NCBI GenBank assembly: GCA_009785215.1
Contig: WQWU01000015.1
Coordinates: 1-46,145, forward strand
DNA from: Treponema sp.
GTDB lineage: Bacteria; Spirochaetota; Spirochaetia; Treponematales; Breznakiellaceae
DNA: 46,145 bases
Direction of reading: 5' to 3'
Shown here: one piece after another, positions 8,380-16,973 of the stretch
How positions within the stretch are numbered: position 1 is the first letter of the stretch
How the letters are laid out: each line of letters begins with the position of its first letter
The notes under the pieces: model-generated
The model's input: only the letters and a program-made list of their open reading frames with translations
The model's database searches: none
What the model was told of the DNA's origin: nothing
Translations under genes and position numbers: made by a program

Positions 8380-11300
8380 TGAAATCAGAAAATAAAAGAA
8401 AATTACAATTACCGCAGAAAATTCTTATCCTGGGATCAGGCGGATTAAAAATAGGACAAGCCGGAGAGTTTGACTACTCTGGTTCACAGGCAATAAAAGC
8501 GCTGCGCGAAGAAGGCATTAAAACAGTTTTAATTAATCCGAATATTGCAACAATTCAAACCAGCGAAGGAATGGCAGACTCTACTTATTTTCTTCCTGTA
8601 ACGCCGGAATATGTCCGCAAAGTAATAGAAAAAGAAAAACCGGACGCTCTGTTGCTTTCATTCGGCGGACAAACAGCGCTTAACTGCGGCGTTGCTCTTG
8701 AAAAAGAAGGCACTCTTGCAAAAAATAATGTAAAAGTTCTCGGCACTCCTGTAAAAACAATCGAAGACACAGAAGACCGTCAATTATTTGTTAAACGCCT
8801 TAACGAAATAGGCGCTCTTTCTCCAAGAAGCGTTGCTGTAACAGATACCGCAGCCGCTTTAAAAGCAGCAAATGAAATCGGCTTTCCTGTAATGGCGCGT
8901 GTTGCCTTTGCTCTAGGCGGCGCAGGTTCAGGCATTTGCCGCAACGAAGCCGAACTTACAAAAAGATGTACTATGGTTTTTGCCAGAAAAAACGAAATTG
9001 ACAGACCTCCGCAAATCCTTGTAGAAGAATGGCTTGGCGGCTGGAAAGAAATTGAATTTGAAATTGTCAGAGATGCCTACGATAACTGTATAACGGTTGC
9101 CAGTATGGAAAACTTTGATCCGCTCGGCATTCATACAGGCGAAAGTATTGTAGTATCCCCGGCGCAGACACTATCAGATTCAGAGCTTGGCAAATTAAGA
9201 AGAATTGGTATAGAGGTAATCCGTCACCTTGGTATAGTAGGTGAATGTAATATCCAGTATGCGCTTGATCCGTTCTCTGAAGATTACAGAATCATAGAAG
9301 TTAATGCAAGACTTTCACGAAGCTCTGCCCTTGCATCCAAGGCAACCGGCTACCCTCTTGCGTTTATCGCGGCAAAAATAGCCATTGGTTATTCAATGCT
9401 GGATATAGAAAACAGAATTACACACTCAACAAAATCATTCTTTGAACCGGCATTGGACTACATTGTAGCAAAAGTTCCACGCTGGGATTTAACAAAATTC
9501 AAAAATGTAGACCTTCGGATCGGTTCAGAAATGAAATCTGTCGGCGAGGCTATGTCCATCGCAAGAACATTCGAAGAAGTAATTCAAAAAGCTCTTCGTA
9601 TGACAGGAATCGGCGCACCTGGCCTTTGCGGCGATGATTTCCTCTGCGGAAGAAATTTTTCAGGTCCTGGTAGTATCGATGCTAAGATACGCGAAGGACT
9701 TCTAAGTCCTACAGACAGGCGAATATATGTCATTTACCGCGCTTTGGCCGAAGGCTGGACTGTAGACAAGATTCACAAATATTCAAGGATAGACAAGTGG
9801 TTTTTGCACAAAATTGCAAATATCAGAAAAACAGAAGAAAAACTGCGCGAAGCTGGAAAAAAAGGCATAACAAGAGAACTTATTGCTCAGGCTAAACAGT
9901 ATGGTTTTTCCGATGCTCAGATCGGCAGTTTTATAAAATTATCAGAAATGGAAGTCCGCGCGATCCGCAAGGAACACCGGGTCCTTCCTGCAATAAAACA
10001 AATTGATACGCTTGCAGCTGAGTATCAGGCAAAAAATAATTACCTTTATATGACTTACGGAAACGCATCTGCTCCGGGAAGTGCGCCTCAAATAGACGAT
10101 GTAACTTCTTCCGGGCGCGGCGTTATGGTTCTTGGTTCCGGTGTCTACAGAATTGGCTCCAGTGTAGAGTTTGACTGGTGTTGTGTAAACGCAGTGCAGA
10201 CAGCGCGTAATCTGGGGCGGTATTCGATCATGGTAAATTGTAATCCGGAAACCGTTTCTACAGACTATGACATGTGCGACAGATTGTACTTTGAAGAACT
10301 TACCCTTGAACGTGTTCTGGATATTTATGAAAGAGAAAACCCCAACGGCATAATTGTCTCAATGGGAGGACAAACCCCAAATAATCTTGCAACAAAACTT
10401 TCAGATGCAGGTGTTCATATTTACGGAACAACGCCAAAGTCCATTGATATGGCAGAGGATAGAAACAAGTTTTCTGCGCTTTTGGATGAACTTGGTATTG
10501 GTCAGCCGGAATGGAAAGAACTAACAGATCATGCTTCTGCAAAAGAATTTGCAAAAACTGCAGGTTATCCTGTTTTAATCCGTCCAAGTTATGTATTATC
10601 TGGCGCAGCAATGAATGTTGCATGGGATGATACAAGCCTTGAAAAATTCCTGAATCTAGCATCTGAAGTTTCGCCGGAACATCCTGTTGTCATTTCCAAG
10701 TTTGCAGAAAATGCCAGGGAAATAGAAATTGATGCTGTCGCGCGTAAGGGAGAAATTTTATTCCATGCCATTACAGAACACATTGAAAATGCCGGCGTTC
10801 ATTCCGGTGATGCTACAGTTGTTCTTCCTGCACAGCGTCTGTATATAGAAACATTAAGAAAGATTAAACAAATATGCGAAAAAATAGCAAAAGCGCTGGA
10901 TATTACAGGACCATTTAACATTCAGTTCCTTGCGCAAAGAGGTCAGGTTAGCGTAATTGAATGCAACTTGCGCTCCAGCCGAAGCTTCCCGTTCTGTTCA
11001 AAAGTAAGCCGCGTTAACATGATTGAACTTGCTGTTAAAGCAATGCTTGATGAACCTGTAGAAAAATCTACCGTTTCTGCTCTGGAATTGGGATGCGTTG
11101 GCGTAAAAGCGGCGCAGTTTAGTTTTTCCAGATTACATGGAGCAGATCCTGTCAGCGGCGTAGAAATGGCAAGTACCGGAGAAGTTGGCTGTATAGGCTC
11201 AAGCATTTCAGATGCTCTGTTAAAAGCGCTTGTTTCTGTTGGATATAAAATCCCAAAAGGAAAGGCAAAAGTTCTATTATCGACAGGTCCTATGGTAGAT

Positions 11301-11666
11301 AAAATTGACTTCCTTGATTCCGCGCGTAAACTTGTAAAAATGGGTCATGAACTTTATGCATCCCGCGGCACTGCTAAATTCCTTTCGGACAACAAACTGC
11401 CTGTAACAGCTCTTGCCTGGCCGCTGGAAAAGAAAGATCCTAACATTGCAGACATGATTAAAAAGCGCGGAATAGACCTTATCATCAATATTCCAAAAAA
11501 TAATGCAGAACTGGAATTAAAGAATGATTATACCATCCGGCGTATGGCGATTGACTTTGATATTCCATTATTTACAAACATAAAAGTCGCAAAGGAATTT
11601 ATCGATGCGCTTGAAACCCTGCATAACGGAGCAGAACTGGAAATCAAAGCCTGGGAAGAATATTAA
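8379..11666 (+). CDS. carB: Carbamoyl-phosphate synthase large subunit, eukaryote-like
   Basis: This 1095-residue subunit joins bicarbonate, ammonia and two ATP into carbamoyl phosphate. Two ATP-grasp halves are visible (FALGGAGSGIC near 175; RPSYVLSGAAMNV near 735), with the carboxyphosphate and carbamate sites in order. The C-terminal MGS-like regulatory domain (about 960-1095) contains ASRGT, ALAWP and INIPKNN. The AWP stretch and following IRRMAIDFDIPL resemble animal CPS I/CAD rather than E. coli CarB, where a Lys binds UMP. Length is slightly above E. coli (1073). Its stop lies beside the AGCTT tandem repeat and it converges on lolE. The product feeds arginine or pyrimidine synthesis; neither pyrB nor argF is in this window. 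Confidence 0.95.
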   Translation: MKSENKRKLQLPQKILILGSGGLKIGQAGEFDYSGSQAIKALREEGIKTVLINPNIATIQTSEGMADSTYFLPVTPEYVRKVIEKEKPDALLLSFGGQTALNCGVALEKEGTLAKNNVKVLGTPVKTIEDTEDRQLFVKRLNEIGALSPRSVAVTDTAAALKAANEIGFPVMARVAFALGGAGSGICRNEAELTKRCTMVFARKNEIDRPPQILVEEWLGGWKEIEFEIVRDAYDNCITVASMENFDPLGIHTGESIVVSPAQTLSDSELGKLRRIGIEVIRHLGIVGECNIQYALDPFSEDYRIIEVNARLSRSSALASKATGYPLAFIAAKIAIGYSMLDIENRITHSTKSFFEPALDYIVAKVPRWDLTKFKNVDLRIGSEMKSVGEAMSIARTFEEVIQKALRMTGIGAPGLCGDDFLCGRNFSGPGSIDAKIREGLLSPTDRRIYVIYRALAEGWTVDKIHKYSRIDKWFLHKIANIRKTEEKLREAGKKGITRELIAQAKQYGFSDAQIGSFIKLSEMEVRAIRKEHRVLPAIKQIDTLAAEYQAKNNYLYMTYGNASAPGSAPQIDDVTSSGRGVMVLGSGVYRIGSSVEFDWCCVNAVQTARNLGRYSIMVNCNPETVSTDYDMCDRLYFEELTLERVLDIYERENPNGIIVSMGGQTPNNLATKLSDAGVHIYGTTPKSIDMAEDRNKFSALLDELGIGQPEWKELTDHASAKEFAKTAGYPVLIRPSYVLSGAAMNVAWDDTSLEKFLNLASEVSPEHPVVISKFAENAREIEIDAVARKGEILFHAITEHIENAGVHSGDATVVLPAQRLYIETLRKIKQICEKIAKALDITGPFNIQFLAQRGQVSVIECNLRSSRSFPFCSKVSRVNMIELAVKAMLDEPVEKSTVSALELGCVGVKAAQFSFSRLHGADPVSGVEMASTGEVGCIGSSISDALLKALVSVGYKIPKGKAKVLLSTGPMVDKIDFLDSARKLVKMGHELYASRGTAKFLSDNKLPVTALAWPLEKKDPNIADMIKKRGIDLIINIPKNNAELELKNDYTIRRMAIDFDIPLFTNIKVAKEFIDALETLHNGAELEIKAWEEY

Positions 11667-11671
11667 ACCTA

Positions 11672-11701
11672 AGCTTAGCTTAGCTTAGCTTAGCTTAGCT
11701 T
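11672..11701. repeat. (AGCTT)6 pentanucleotide tandem repeat
   Basis: Six perfect copies of AGCTT run from 11672 to 11701 between the convergent carB and lolE genes, and overlap the first two bases of the lolE stop codon (TTA on this strand, 11700-11702). No classical terminator is visible in the 33-base gap. The repeat supplies overlapping AGCT/AAGCTT palindromes. Copy-number change would mostly affect the intergenic region and the end of lolE. Confidence 0.95.
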
Positions 11702-12962
11702 AATTCTTTCTTAGAAGTTCCATAGGTTTTAGTTTTCCGGCGCGTACAGCCGGAATCCATGATGCCAAAACCGAACAAAAGATGGTAGAAAGCCATATTA
11801 TTAATACGGCATTCCAGTCTATTATTATGGGGATTGTCTCAAGGTAAAAACCGGGATCCAGTATTTTTACTTCACTGCCGTTAAAAATACCGGTAAAAAA
11901 GCTTAAAATATTTTCCAGGGTACGTACAAGAAAGTTTATATTACTGCCTATCAGTAATCCCATGGAAATTCCAATGATACTGCCTGTAAGCCCTGTAAGA
12001 AAACTTCCCCAAAGAAATATTCCTGTAATATTTTTAACGGCAGCACCTGATACTTTTAAGACAGCAATGTCTTTTTCCCGCTCCAGAACAAGCATACTTG
12101 TCGCAGAAGAAACATTAATGGCGGCAACAATAACTATCAGTGCCATAATGAATAATAATAGCTGCTTTGTCGTTTTATATGATCTATACTGAGACCGTAA
12201 AAGATCCATCCATGTAAGAATATTAAATCCGCTTCCCAAAGATGAATATAATTCCAAAACAGTATCTTCGGCTCTTCTGTAAGGATCATTTATTTTTACA
12301 ATAAGACTTGAAGCCGATGACTGCTCGGCAGAAAGAACTCTTTTTCCGCCCTCCCAGTTAATAATACACCACAATGCATCAAGCTCATTATAACCGCAGG
12401 ACAGAATCCCCCTTACTGTAAACGAAGCTGTCCTTGGAGACATTCTGCCGCTTTCTAAAGGCCTTACAGTCATAAGGCGGACTGTATCCCCTACCCCAAC
12501 TCCGATATTTTCAGCCAATGTTTCGCCTAATACAATATCGCGATCTGTCTCCGGTTTTTGAATGCCAGCTATTATTTTTAATAAATTCATACTGCCCGGA
12601 TCCTCCCAAAAGGAAGATTCTACAGCGCGTACTGTAACTCCGGTTTTTCCACTTCGTCCTGCAATCACTCCCATACCGCGCTGTTCAGGCCAAACGCCTC
12701 TTATGCCGTTATGCTGTTTTATTTTTTCTATTATCTCATCTTCATTACCGGATCTCATTAAATCAAAAACCTGTATATGTCCTGTTCCCAATTCCAGATA
12801 ACGGTCCAGTATTCCTCTTATCATTCCATCCGAGACAATTAATGTTACAATTATCGGAATAAGACTAACTGCAATCCCAGCCGCGGCTCCTCTTAGGTAG
12901 CGTACGCCTTCCTGTGCCTTACTCCATAAATATCTTAAACCAATAAAAAAAGCTGCATTCAT
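11700..12962 (-). CDS. lolE: Lipoprotein-releasing ABC transporter permease (LolC/LolE family), downstream copy
   Basis: The 420-residue MacB/FtsX-type permease has one N-terminal membrane helix (after LRYLWSKAQEGVRYLRG), a large periplasmic domain (about 45-250) and three C-terminal helices with the FtsX core (SSATSMLVLEREKDIAVLKVSGA). With the adjacent LolD and second permease it should form LolCDE, which extracts lipoproteins from the inner membrane for transfer to LolA. The gene is last in its operon and separated from lolD by 2 bases. Assignment as LolE rather than LolC rests only on gene order. Its stop codon overlaps a pentanucleotide tandem repeat. Confidence 0.82.
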   Translation of the reverse strand: MNAAFFIGLRYLWSKAQEGVRYLRGAAAGIAVSLIPIIVTLIVSDGMIRGILDRYLELGTGHIQVFDLMRSGNEDEIIEKIKQHNGIRGVWPEQRGMGVIAGRSGKTGVTVRAVESSFWEDPGSMNLLKIIAGIQKPETDRDIVLGETLAENIGVGVGDTVRLMTVRPLESGRMSPRTASFTVRGILSCGYNELDALWCIINWEGGKRVLSAEQSSASSLIVKINDPYRRAEDTVLELYSSLGSGFNILTWMDLLRSQYRSYKTTKQLLLFIMALIVIVAAINVSSATSMLVLEREKDIAVLKVSGAAVKNITGIFLWGSFLTGLTGSIIGISMGLLIGSNINFLVRTLENILSFFTGIFNGSEVKILDPGFYLETIPIIIDWNAVLIIWLSTIFCSVLASWIPAVRAGKLKPMELLRKN

Positions 12963-12964
12963 TT

Positions 12965-13666
12965 TTAATTATTTTCCTCTCTAAGCTGCCCGTTTTCCAA
13001 AATAAGCTGTATGGAAGCCCTTTCTGCTACTTTTTTATCGTGAGTTACAACAATTAATGTTTTATCTCTTTTTTTTGCACTCTCATAAAGAAGCTGCGCT
13101 ACAATTTCACTGTTTTGCTGATCAAGATTTCCTGTTGGTTCATCTGCAAGTATTAATGCCGGGTTATTAACCATTGATCTCGCAACTGCCACCCTTTGAC
13201 GTTCTCCGCCGGAGAGCTGGGCAGGATAATGATTTTTCCTGTCTTCCATTTTTACATCTGCCAATAGCGATTTTGCCCTTTCTATTGCTTCTTTCTTTTT
13301 TAACCCTGCAATATATGCAGGAAGCATTATATTTTCCAGCGCAGTAAAATCTTTTAAAAGATAATGAAACTGAAAAATAAATCCAACTCTTTTTGAACGG
13401 TATAATGATATTTCTTTTTCCGACAATGCAGTAATTTCATCATCGCCGATAAAAACGCTTCCTTCGTTTGCATAATCAAGACCGCCGATAATATTCAAAA
13501 GCGTACTTTTTCCGCAGCCGCTCTGACCGCTGATTGCTACAGATTTTCCTTTTTCTATCCTGTAATTTATACCTTTTAAAATATGCAGCGTTTCAGTTCC
13601 GGAAATATAATTTTTTACTATATTATCAATTTTTATTAATATGCTGCTATTTTGTAAATTATTCAT
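12965..13666 (-). CDS. lolD: Lipoprotein-releasing system ATP-binding protein
   Basis: The 233-residue ABC ATPase has Walker A GQSGCGKST, the Q-loop region FIFQFHYLLKDFTALEN, signature LSGGERQRVAVARSM, Walker B LILADEPTGNLD and switch His in VVTHD. It belongs to the LolD/MacB/FtsE class. It overlaps the upstream permease by 8 bases and is followed by the second permease, so it should power the LolCDE complex. GAGG upstream of the ATG lies inside the end of the preceding gene, which implies translational coupling. Confidence 0.92.
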   Translation of the reverse strand: MNNLQNSSILIKIDNIVKNYISGTETLHILKGINYRIEKGKSVAISGQSGCGKSTLLNIIGGLDYANEGSVFIGDDEITALSEKEISLYRSKRVGFIFQFHYLLKDFTALENIMLPAYIAGLKKKEAIERAKSLLADVKMEDRKNHYPAQLSGGERQRVAVARSMVNNPALILADEPTGNLDQQNSEIVAQLLYESAKKRDKTLIVVTHDKKVAERASIQLILENGQLREENN

Positions 13667-14951
13667 AACGCAATACCTCTGCCGGTTGAATTTTGGTTAT
13701 TTTCTTTGATGCAAACCAAGCTGCAACAAGAGCCGATAAAAAACCAAATAAAAATATTATTGTTACATCACGCGGTAGTACACGCGATGGAATTTCCTTA
13801 ATATAAAACACAGTAGTCGGAAAAATAGAAAAACTTCCCGCTTTATTTATTCCAAGATAATTGGCAAGAGTATTTATCAAATTTATAATTGTATTTACTA
13901 TATGTTCAACAAATGAAAAAACCTCCTGGATATTAAACGCAACCAATAGGCCGAAAACAAGTCCAATAACAGCGCCGGCAAAACCTATTACTGCACCATC
14001 AAATATAAAAATAAGCTGAACTGCTTTTTCGCTGCCTCCTACTGCGCGTAAAAGCCCGATTTCATCGCGCCTTTGATAAACAAGCCTTCTTAATGCCTGA
14101 AATATATTAAGTCCAACAACAATAAATATTAATCCCACCAAAATAAACATAAATAATTTTTCTGTTCTTAAAGCGCCGAAAAATGAACGGTTATAGTCTC
14201 TCCAGCTTGTTAATTTAAAATCTTCATAACCTAATTCAGATATTTTTTTAAACGCCTGTTCAAGAATTACCCTGTCCTGAAAACGGTTAAATATTTTTAT
14301 GCCCAGTATTAAATTGCTGTCACTATCAAGCATTGATACTTTATCTATATTAACATATGCCCAATTGCAGTCATAATCATAATACCCTGTATTAAAAACA
14401 CCGGTAACAAGAAGGCTTTCGTCTCCTGCTTCATCTTCCGAAGATAAAATCCCTGTTAATGAAAATATCGTAACCCTGTCTCCGTCTCCTACTCCAAGAC
14501 GCATAGCAAGCACTGAACCCAATAAAATATTTTCCGGTTTAGAAAGATCAAAAAAACCTTCTTCAAATTCCAGCCTGGTCTTCATTGATTCATCTCTTTC
14601 CAGCGTATTATTATAAAGACCCCTTATTAAAACTGCCTGCTGATTTGCTCTCCTGCCCCTTGCAAGCGCTTGAAATTCCTTAAATGGAACAACAGCTTTA
14701 ACTCCGGGGATGGAAAGAAAAACTTCCCGCAGATCCTCAACATGCTCCTGTGGAAATGCTTCAAGACGCAGATGATAGGAAGACAGTTCCAGAATACTTT
14801 CTATAAAGCTTAACTGAAACCCGTTCATTACGGCAATAATTACAATAAGCGCAAGCACCCCAATTGCAATTCCTAAAACTGCAAGAACGGGCGAATTTGC
14901 CCTTCCTTTTAGGATATAACGGGATGCAACAAATAAAATCCAGGATTTCAT
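13659..14951 (-). CDS. lolC: Lipoprotein-releasing ABC transporter permease (LolC/LolE family), upstream copy
   Basis: The 430-residue permease has one N-terminal membrane segment (SPVLAVLGIAIGVLALIVII), a periplasmic domain and three C-terminal helices (FILVGLIFIVVGLN onward). The FtsX-type motif YQRRDEIGLLRAVGGSEKAV is conserved. ATG 14951 is chosen over a TTG one codon upstream because it forms a TGATG overlap with the preceding gene. It is first of the lolC-lolD-lolE set, all translationally coupled. The two permeases are clearly diverged, which supports a LolC/LolE heterodimer rather than a recent duplication. Confidence 0.85.
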   Translation of the reverse strand: MKSWILFVASRYILKGRANSPVLAVLGIAIGVLALIVIIAVMNGFQLSFIESILELSSYHLRLEAFPQEHVEDLREVFLSIPGVKAVVPFKEFQALARGRRANQQAVLIRGLYNNTLERDESMKTRLEFEEGFFDLSKPENILLGSVLAMRLGVGDGDRVTIFSLTGILSSEDEAGDESLLVTGVFNTGYYDYDCNWAYVNIDKVSMLDSDSNLILGIKIFNRFQDRVILEQAFKKISELGYEDFKLTSWRDYNRSFFGALRTEKLFMFILVGLIFIVVGLNIFQALRRLVYQRRDEIGLLRAVGGSEKAVQLIFIFDGAVIGFAGAVIGLVFGLLVAFNIQEVFSFVEHIVNTIINLINTLANYLGINKAGSFSIFPTTVFYIKEIPSRVLPRDVTIIFLFGFLSALVAAWFASKKITKIQPAEVLRYE

Positions 14952-16114
14952 CAATTTCTTGTCCTTGTTTCGGAGATTTTAATGCCGTCTTCCCAAACAG
15001 CGCGCAGAACCATAACATTATCCATAAAAAGTTCTTCTATTTCATTCTTTCCTTCTGTTCGTACAATCCGTTCTGTTACATTATTTTTTATATTTCTTTC
15101 GTATATCCTGTCTCCATTGGAATTATACTGAAACTCTGCAGTAAATACATTAATACCTTCTGTTTTTGTTGTAGAAATAATACGGTTATTTGACCACGTA
15201 TTGCGGATAACCCAGATTACTTCGTCATTTTCATTATATAAAGTCTGCCTGGAAATCCTGCCTCTATCATCAGCTTCAAAGAGCATTTTGGAACTGCTTC
15301 TTATATATACATTTCCAAAAAATGACGGATACAGATTTAATCTTTCACTTATAAAAATTGATTCTTTTGCCGCATCCATTAAAAACCTTGGAAAGGAAAC
15401 TCTTAAAGATTCATCATCGCTTTCCATATCTTTGTAAAATATCCTTTCTATTGATCTTAATGATAAAGACCTGTTATATCTGTAATAATCGGTAAATCCT
15501 TTATTGTATATATCTCCGTCTTCCCATAACAAAACTGTCGAGTTTATCAAAAGGTTATCATTATAAACATATTCTATTTTATTTATTCCGCCGTCTTCAA
15601 AAAACCTGTATTCAGATGAAAGATTTGTTTCTTCATCAAATATTTCCATAAACCCTTTAATATTATTTATACTGCCGGAATCTTCATTTTTCTTTTCTGA
15701 TTCAAGAAAAACAGCATTTAACCTGGTATTATCCCTTAAATCCTTAAACAGCCATTGCGCTCTTAATTGATTATTATTTTTATATAATGTGCGGACTTCA
15801 ATATAATATTCATCGTTATAATACTTTAATAAATATTGAGGAAGTTCATGATAATAGGCAGAATCTACAGAAAGTGCATATTCGTTCCGCAAAGCAATAA
15901 ACTTTGAATCTATTTCTTCCAGCGCCATACCTCCGGCATTGGAACGAAACCACCGAACCGGATTTTTGGCAGAAGACAAATTAAATAAATCGTCACTTTC
16001 ATTATTTTCTGAATTAAAGCCGGGGAAAAAAGTTTCCAGTTCCTGAGTCAGTGCAATAATACCTGCAAAAATGAGAAAAACAATAAAAACGGCAAGTAGT
16101 TTGTTTTTACGCAA
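14951..16114 (-). CDS. Membrane-anchored exported protein of unknown function in the ftsY-lol operon
   Basis: I do not recognise this 387-residue protein. After four basic or polar residues (RKNK) it has one hydrophobic segment (LLAVFIVFLIFAGIIAL), so it is a signal-anchored periplasmic protein. The rest is hydrophilic with repeated short 'Y-n-D-n-G/ED-G' turns (FEDGGINKIEYVYND, FEADDRGRISRQTLYNEND, AEFQYNSNGDRIYERN), which suggests a repetitive beta structure like YD/RHS-like or MORN-like repeats. TTG 16114 is preferred: it has GGGAG at a good distance and overlaps ftsY by only 8 bases, whereas the GTG at 16177 overlaps 71 bases and has no ribosome-binding site. Its place between ftsY and lolC suggests envelope biogenesis, which is inference. 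Confidence 0.7.
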   Translation of the reverse strand: MRKNKLLAVFIVFLIFAGIIALTQELETFFPGFNSENNESDDLFNLSSAKNPVRWFRSNAGGMALEEIDSKFIALRNEYALSVDSAYYHELPQYLLKYYNDEYYIEVRTLYKNNNQLRAQWLFKDLRDNTRLNAVFLESEKKNEDSGSINNIKGFMEIFDEETNLSSEYRFFEDGGINKIEYVYNDNLLINSTVLLWEDGDIYNKGFTDYYRYNRSLSLRSIERIFYKDMESDDESLRVSFPRFLMDAAKESIFISERLNLYPSFFGNVYIRSSSKMLFEADDRGRISRQTLYNENDEVIWVIRNTWSNNRIISTTKTEGINVFTAEFQYNSNGDRIYERNIKNNVTERIVRTEGKNEIEELFMDNVMVLRAVWEDGIKISETRTRN

Positions 16115-16973
16115 TTCCCGCAAACTCCCTGGCAAATTTTTTATTATCAAATTTTTCCATATCTGTATATTTTTCACCTGTGCAAATATATGTTACAGGC
16201 AGTTTTAATTCGGATGCAAGCGAAAAAACAACTCCGCCTTTTGCAGTTGAATCATATTTTGTCAGAATAACTCCGTCCAATGCAACTGCAGAGTTGAATA
16301 TTTCTGCTTGTGCAAATGCGTTTCTTCCTGTTGTTGCATCAAGAACAAGATACTTTAAATAACGCGCGCCGCCGGCTTTTGATTCAACTACCCTGTCAAT
16401 CTTGCAAAGTTCTTCCACAAGCGCAGATTTTGTATGCATTCTTCCTGCAGTATCCGCAATAATAACATCAGCGCCGCTTGATAATGCCGCATCCAATGCA
16501 TCATAAACAACTGCTGCAGGGTCTCCGCCCTGTTTATGCGCTACAACGCGCACATCAAGTTTCTGCCCGTGAATTTTTAATTGGTCTATAGCGGCTGCCC
16601 TGAATGTATCTGCAGCTGCAAGAATTATTTTTTTATTATAACTTGTTTTATATAAATATGAAAGTTTTGCCGCGGTAGTTGTTTTTCCAACGCCATTTAC
16701 GCCTAAAATTAAAATTGCGGTAAACTTATCTGAAATGGAAATATCTGCAGGTTTTGCCTTATTTAATTCATCTTCCAATAAAGAAGAAAGAATCTGCGGC
16801 ATATCTTCGTTAACATTATTTTTACACCGCATTTTCAGCATTTCTGCCATTTGATACGCCTGCGAAGCGCCAAAATCCCCTTCTATTAAAAGATCACAAA
16901 GATCGTCAAATACTTCATTATCTAAAATATTTTTACCGGAAAAAAAGTTTTTAATTTTATCGCTGAACTTCAT
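16107..16973 (-). CDS. ftsY: Signal recognition particle receptor FtsY
   Basis: The 288-residue SRP-family GTPase consists of only the NG domain, without the acidic N-terminal extension of E. coli FtsY. G1 is GVNGVGKTTTAAKL; DTFRAAAIDQL, DTAGRMHT and TKYDSTAKGG follow in the expected order. It docks ribosome-nascent-chain-SRP complexes at the inner membrane. It abuts the preceding gene (stop and start are adjacent, TAAATG), with GGAG inside that gene. It is followed by an overlapping anchored protein and lolCDE, so membrane targeting and lipoprotein sorting are encoded together. Confidence 0.95.
   Translation of the reverse strand: MKFSDKIKNFFSGKNILDNEVFDDLCDLLIEGDFGASQAYQMAEMLKMRCKNNVNEDMPQILSSLLEDELNKAKPADISISDKFTAILILGVNGVGKTTTAAKLSYLYKTSYNKKIILAAADTFRAAAIDQLKIHGQKLDVRVVAHKQGGDPAAVVYDALDAALSSGADVIIADTAGRMHTKSALVEELCKIDRVVESKAGGARYLKYLVLDATTGRNAFAQAEIFNSAVALDGVILTKYDSTAKGGVVFSLASELKLPVTYICTGEKYTDMEKFDNKKFAREFAGIA

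Noticed and set aside
16115-16177. GTG 16177 as the start of the anchored protein
   Set aside because: It overlaps ftsY by 71 bases and lacks a ribosome-binding site; TTG 16114 has GGGAG and an 8-base overlap.
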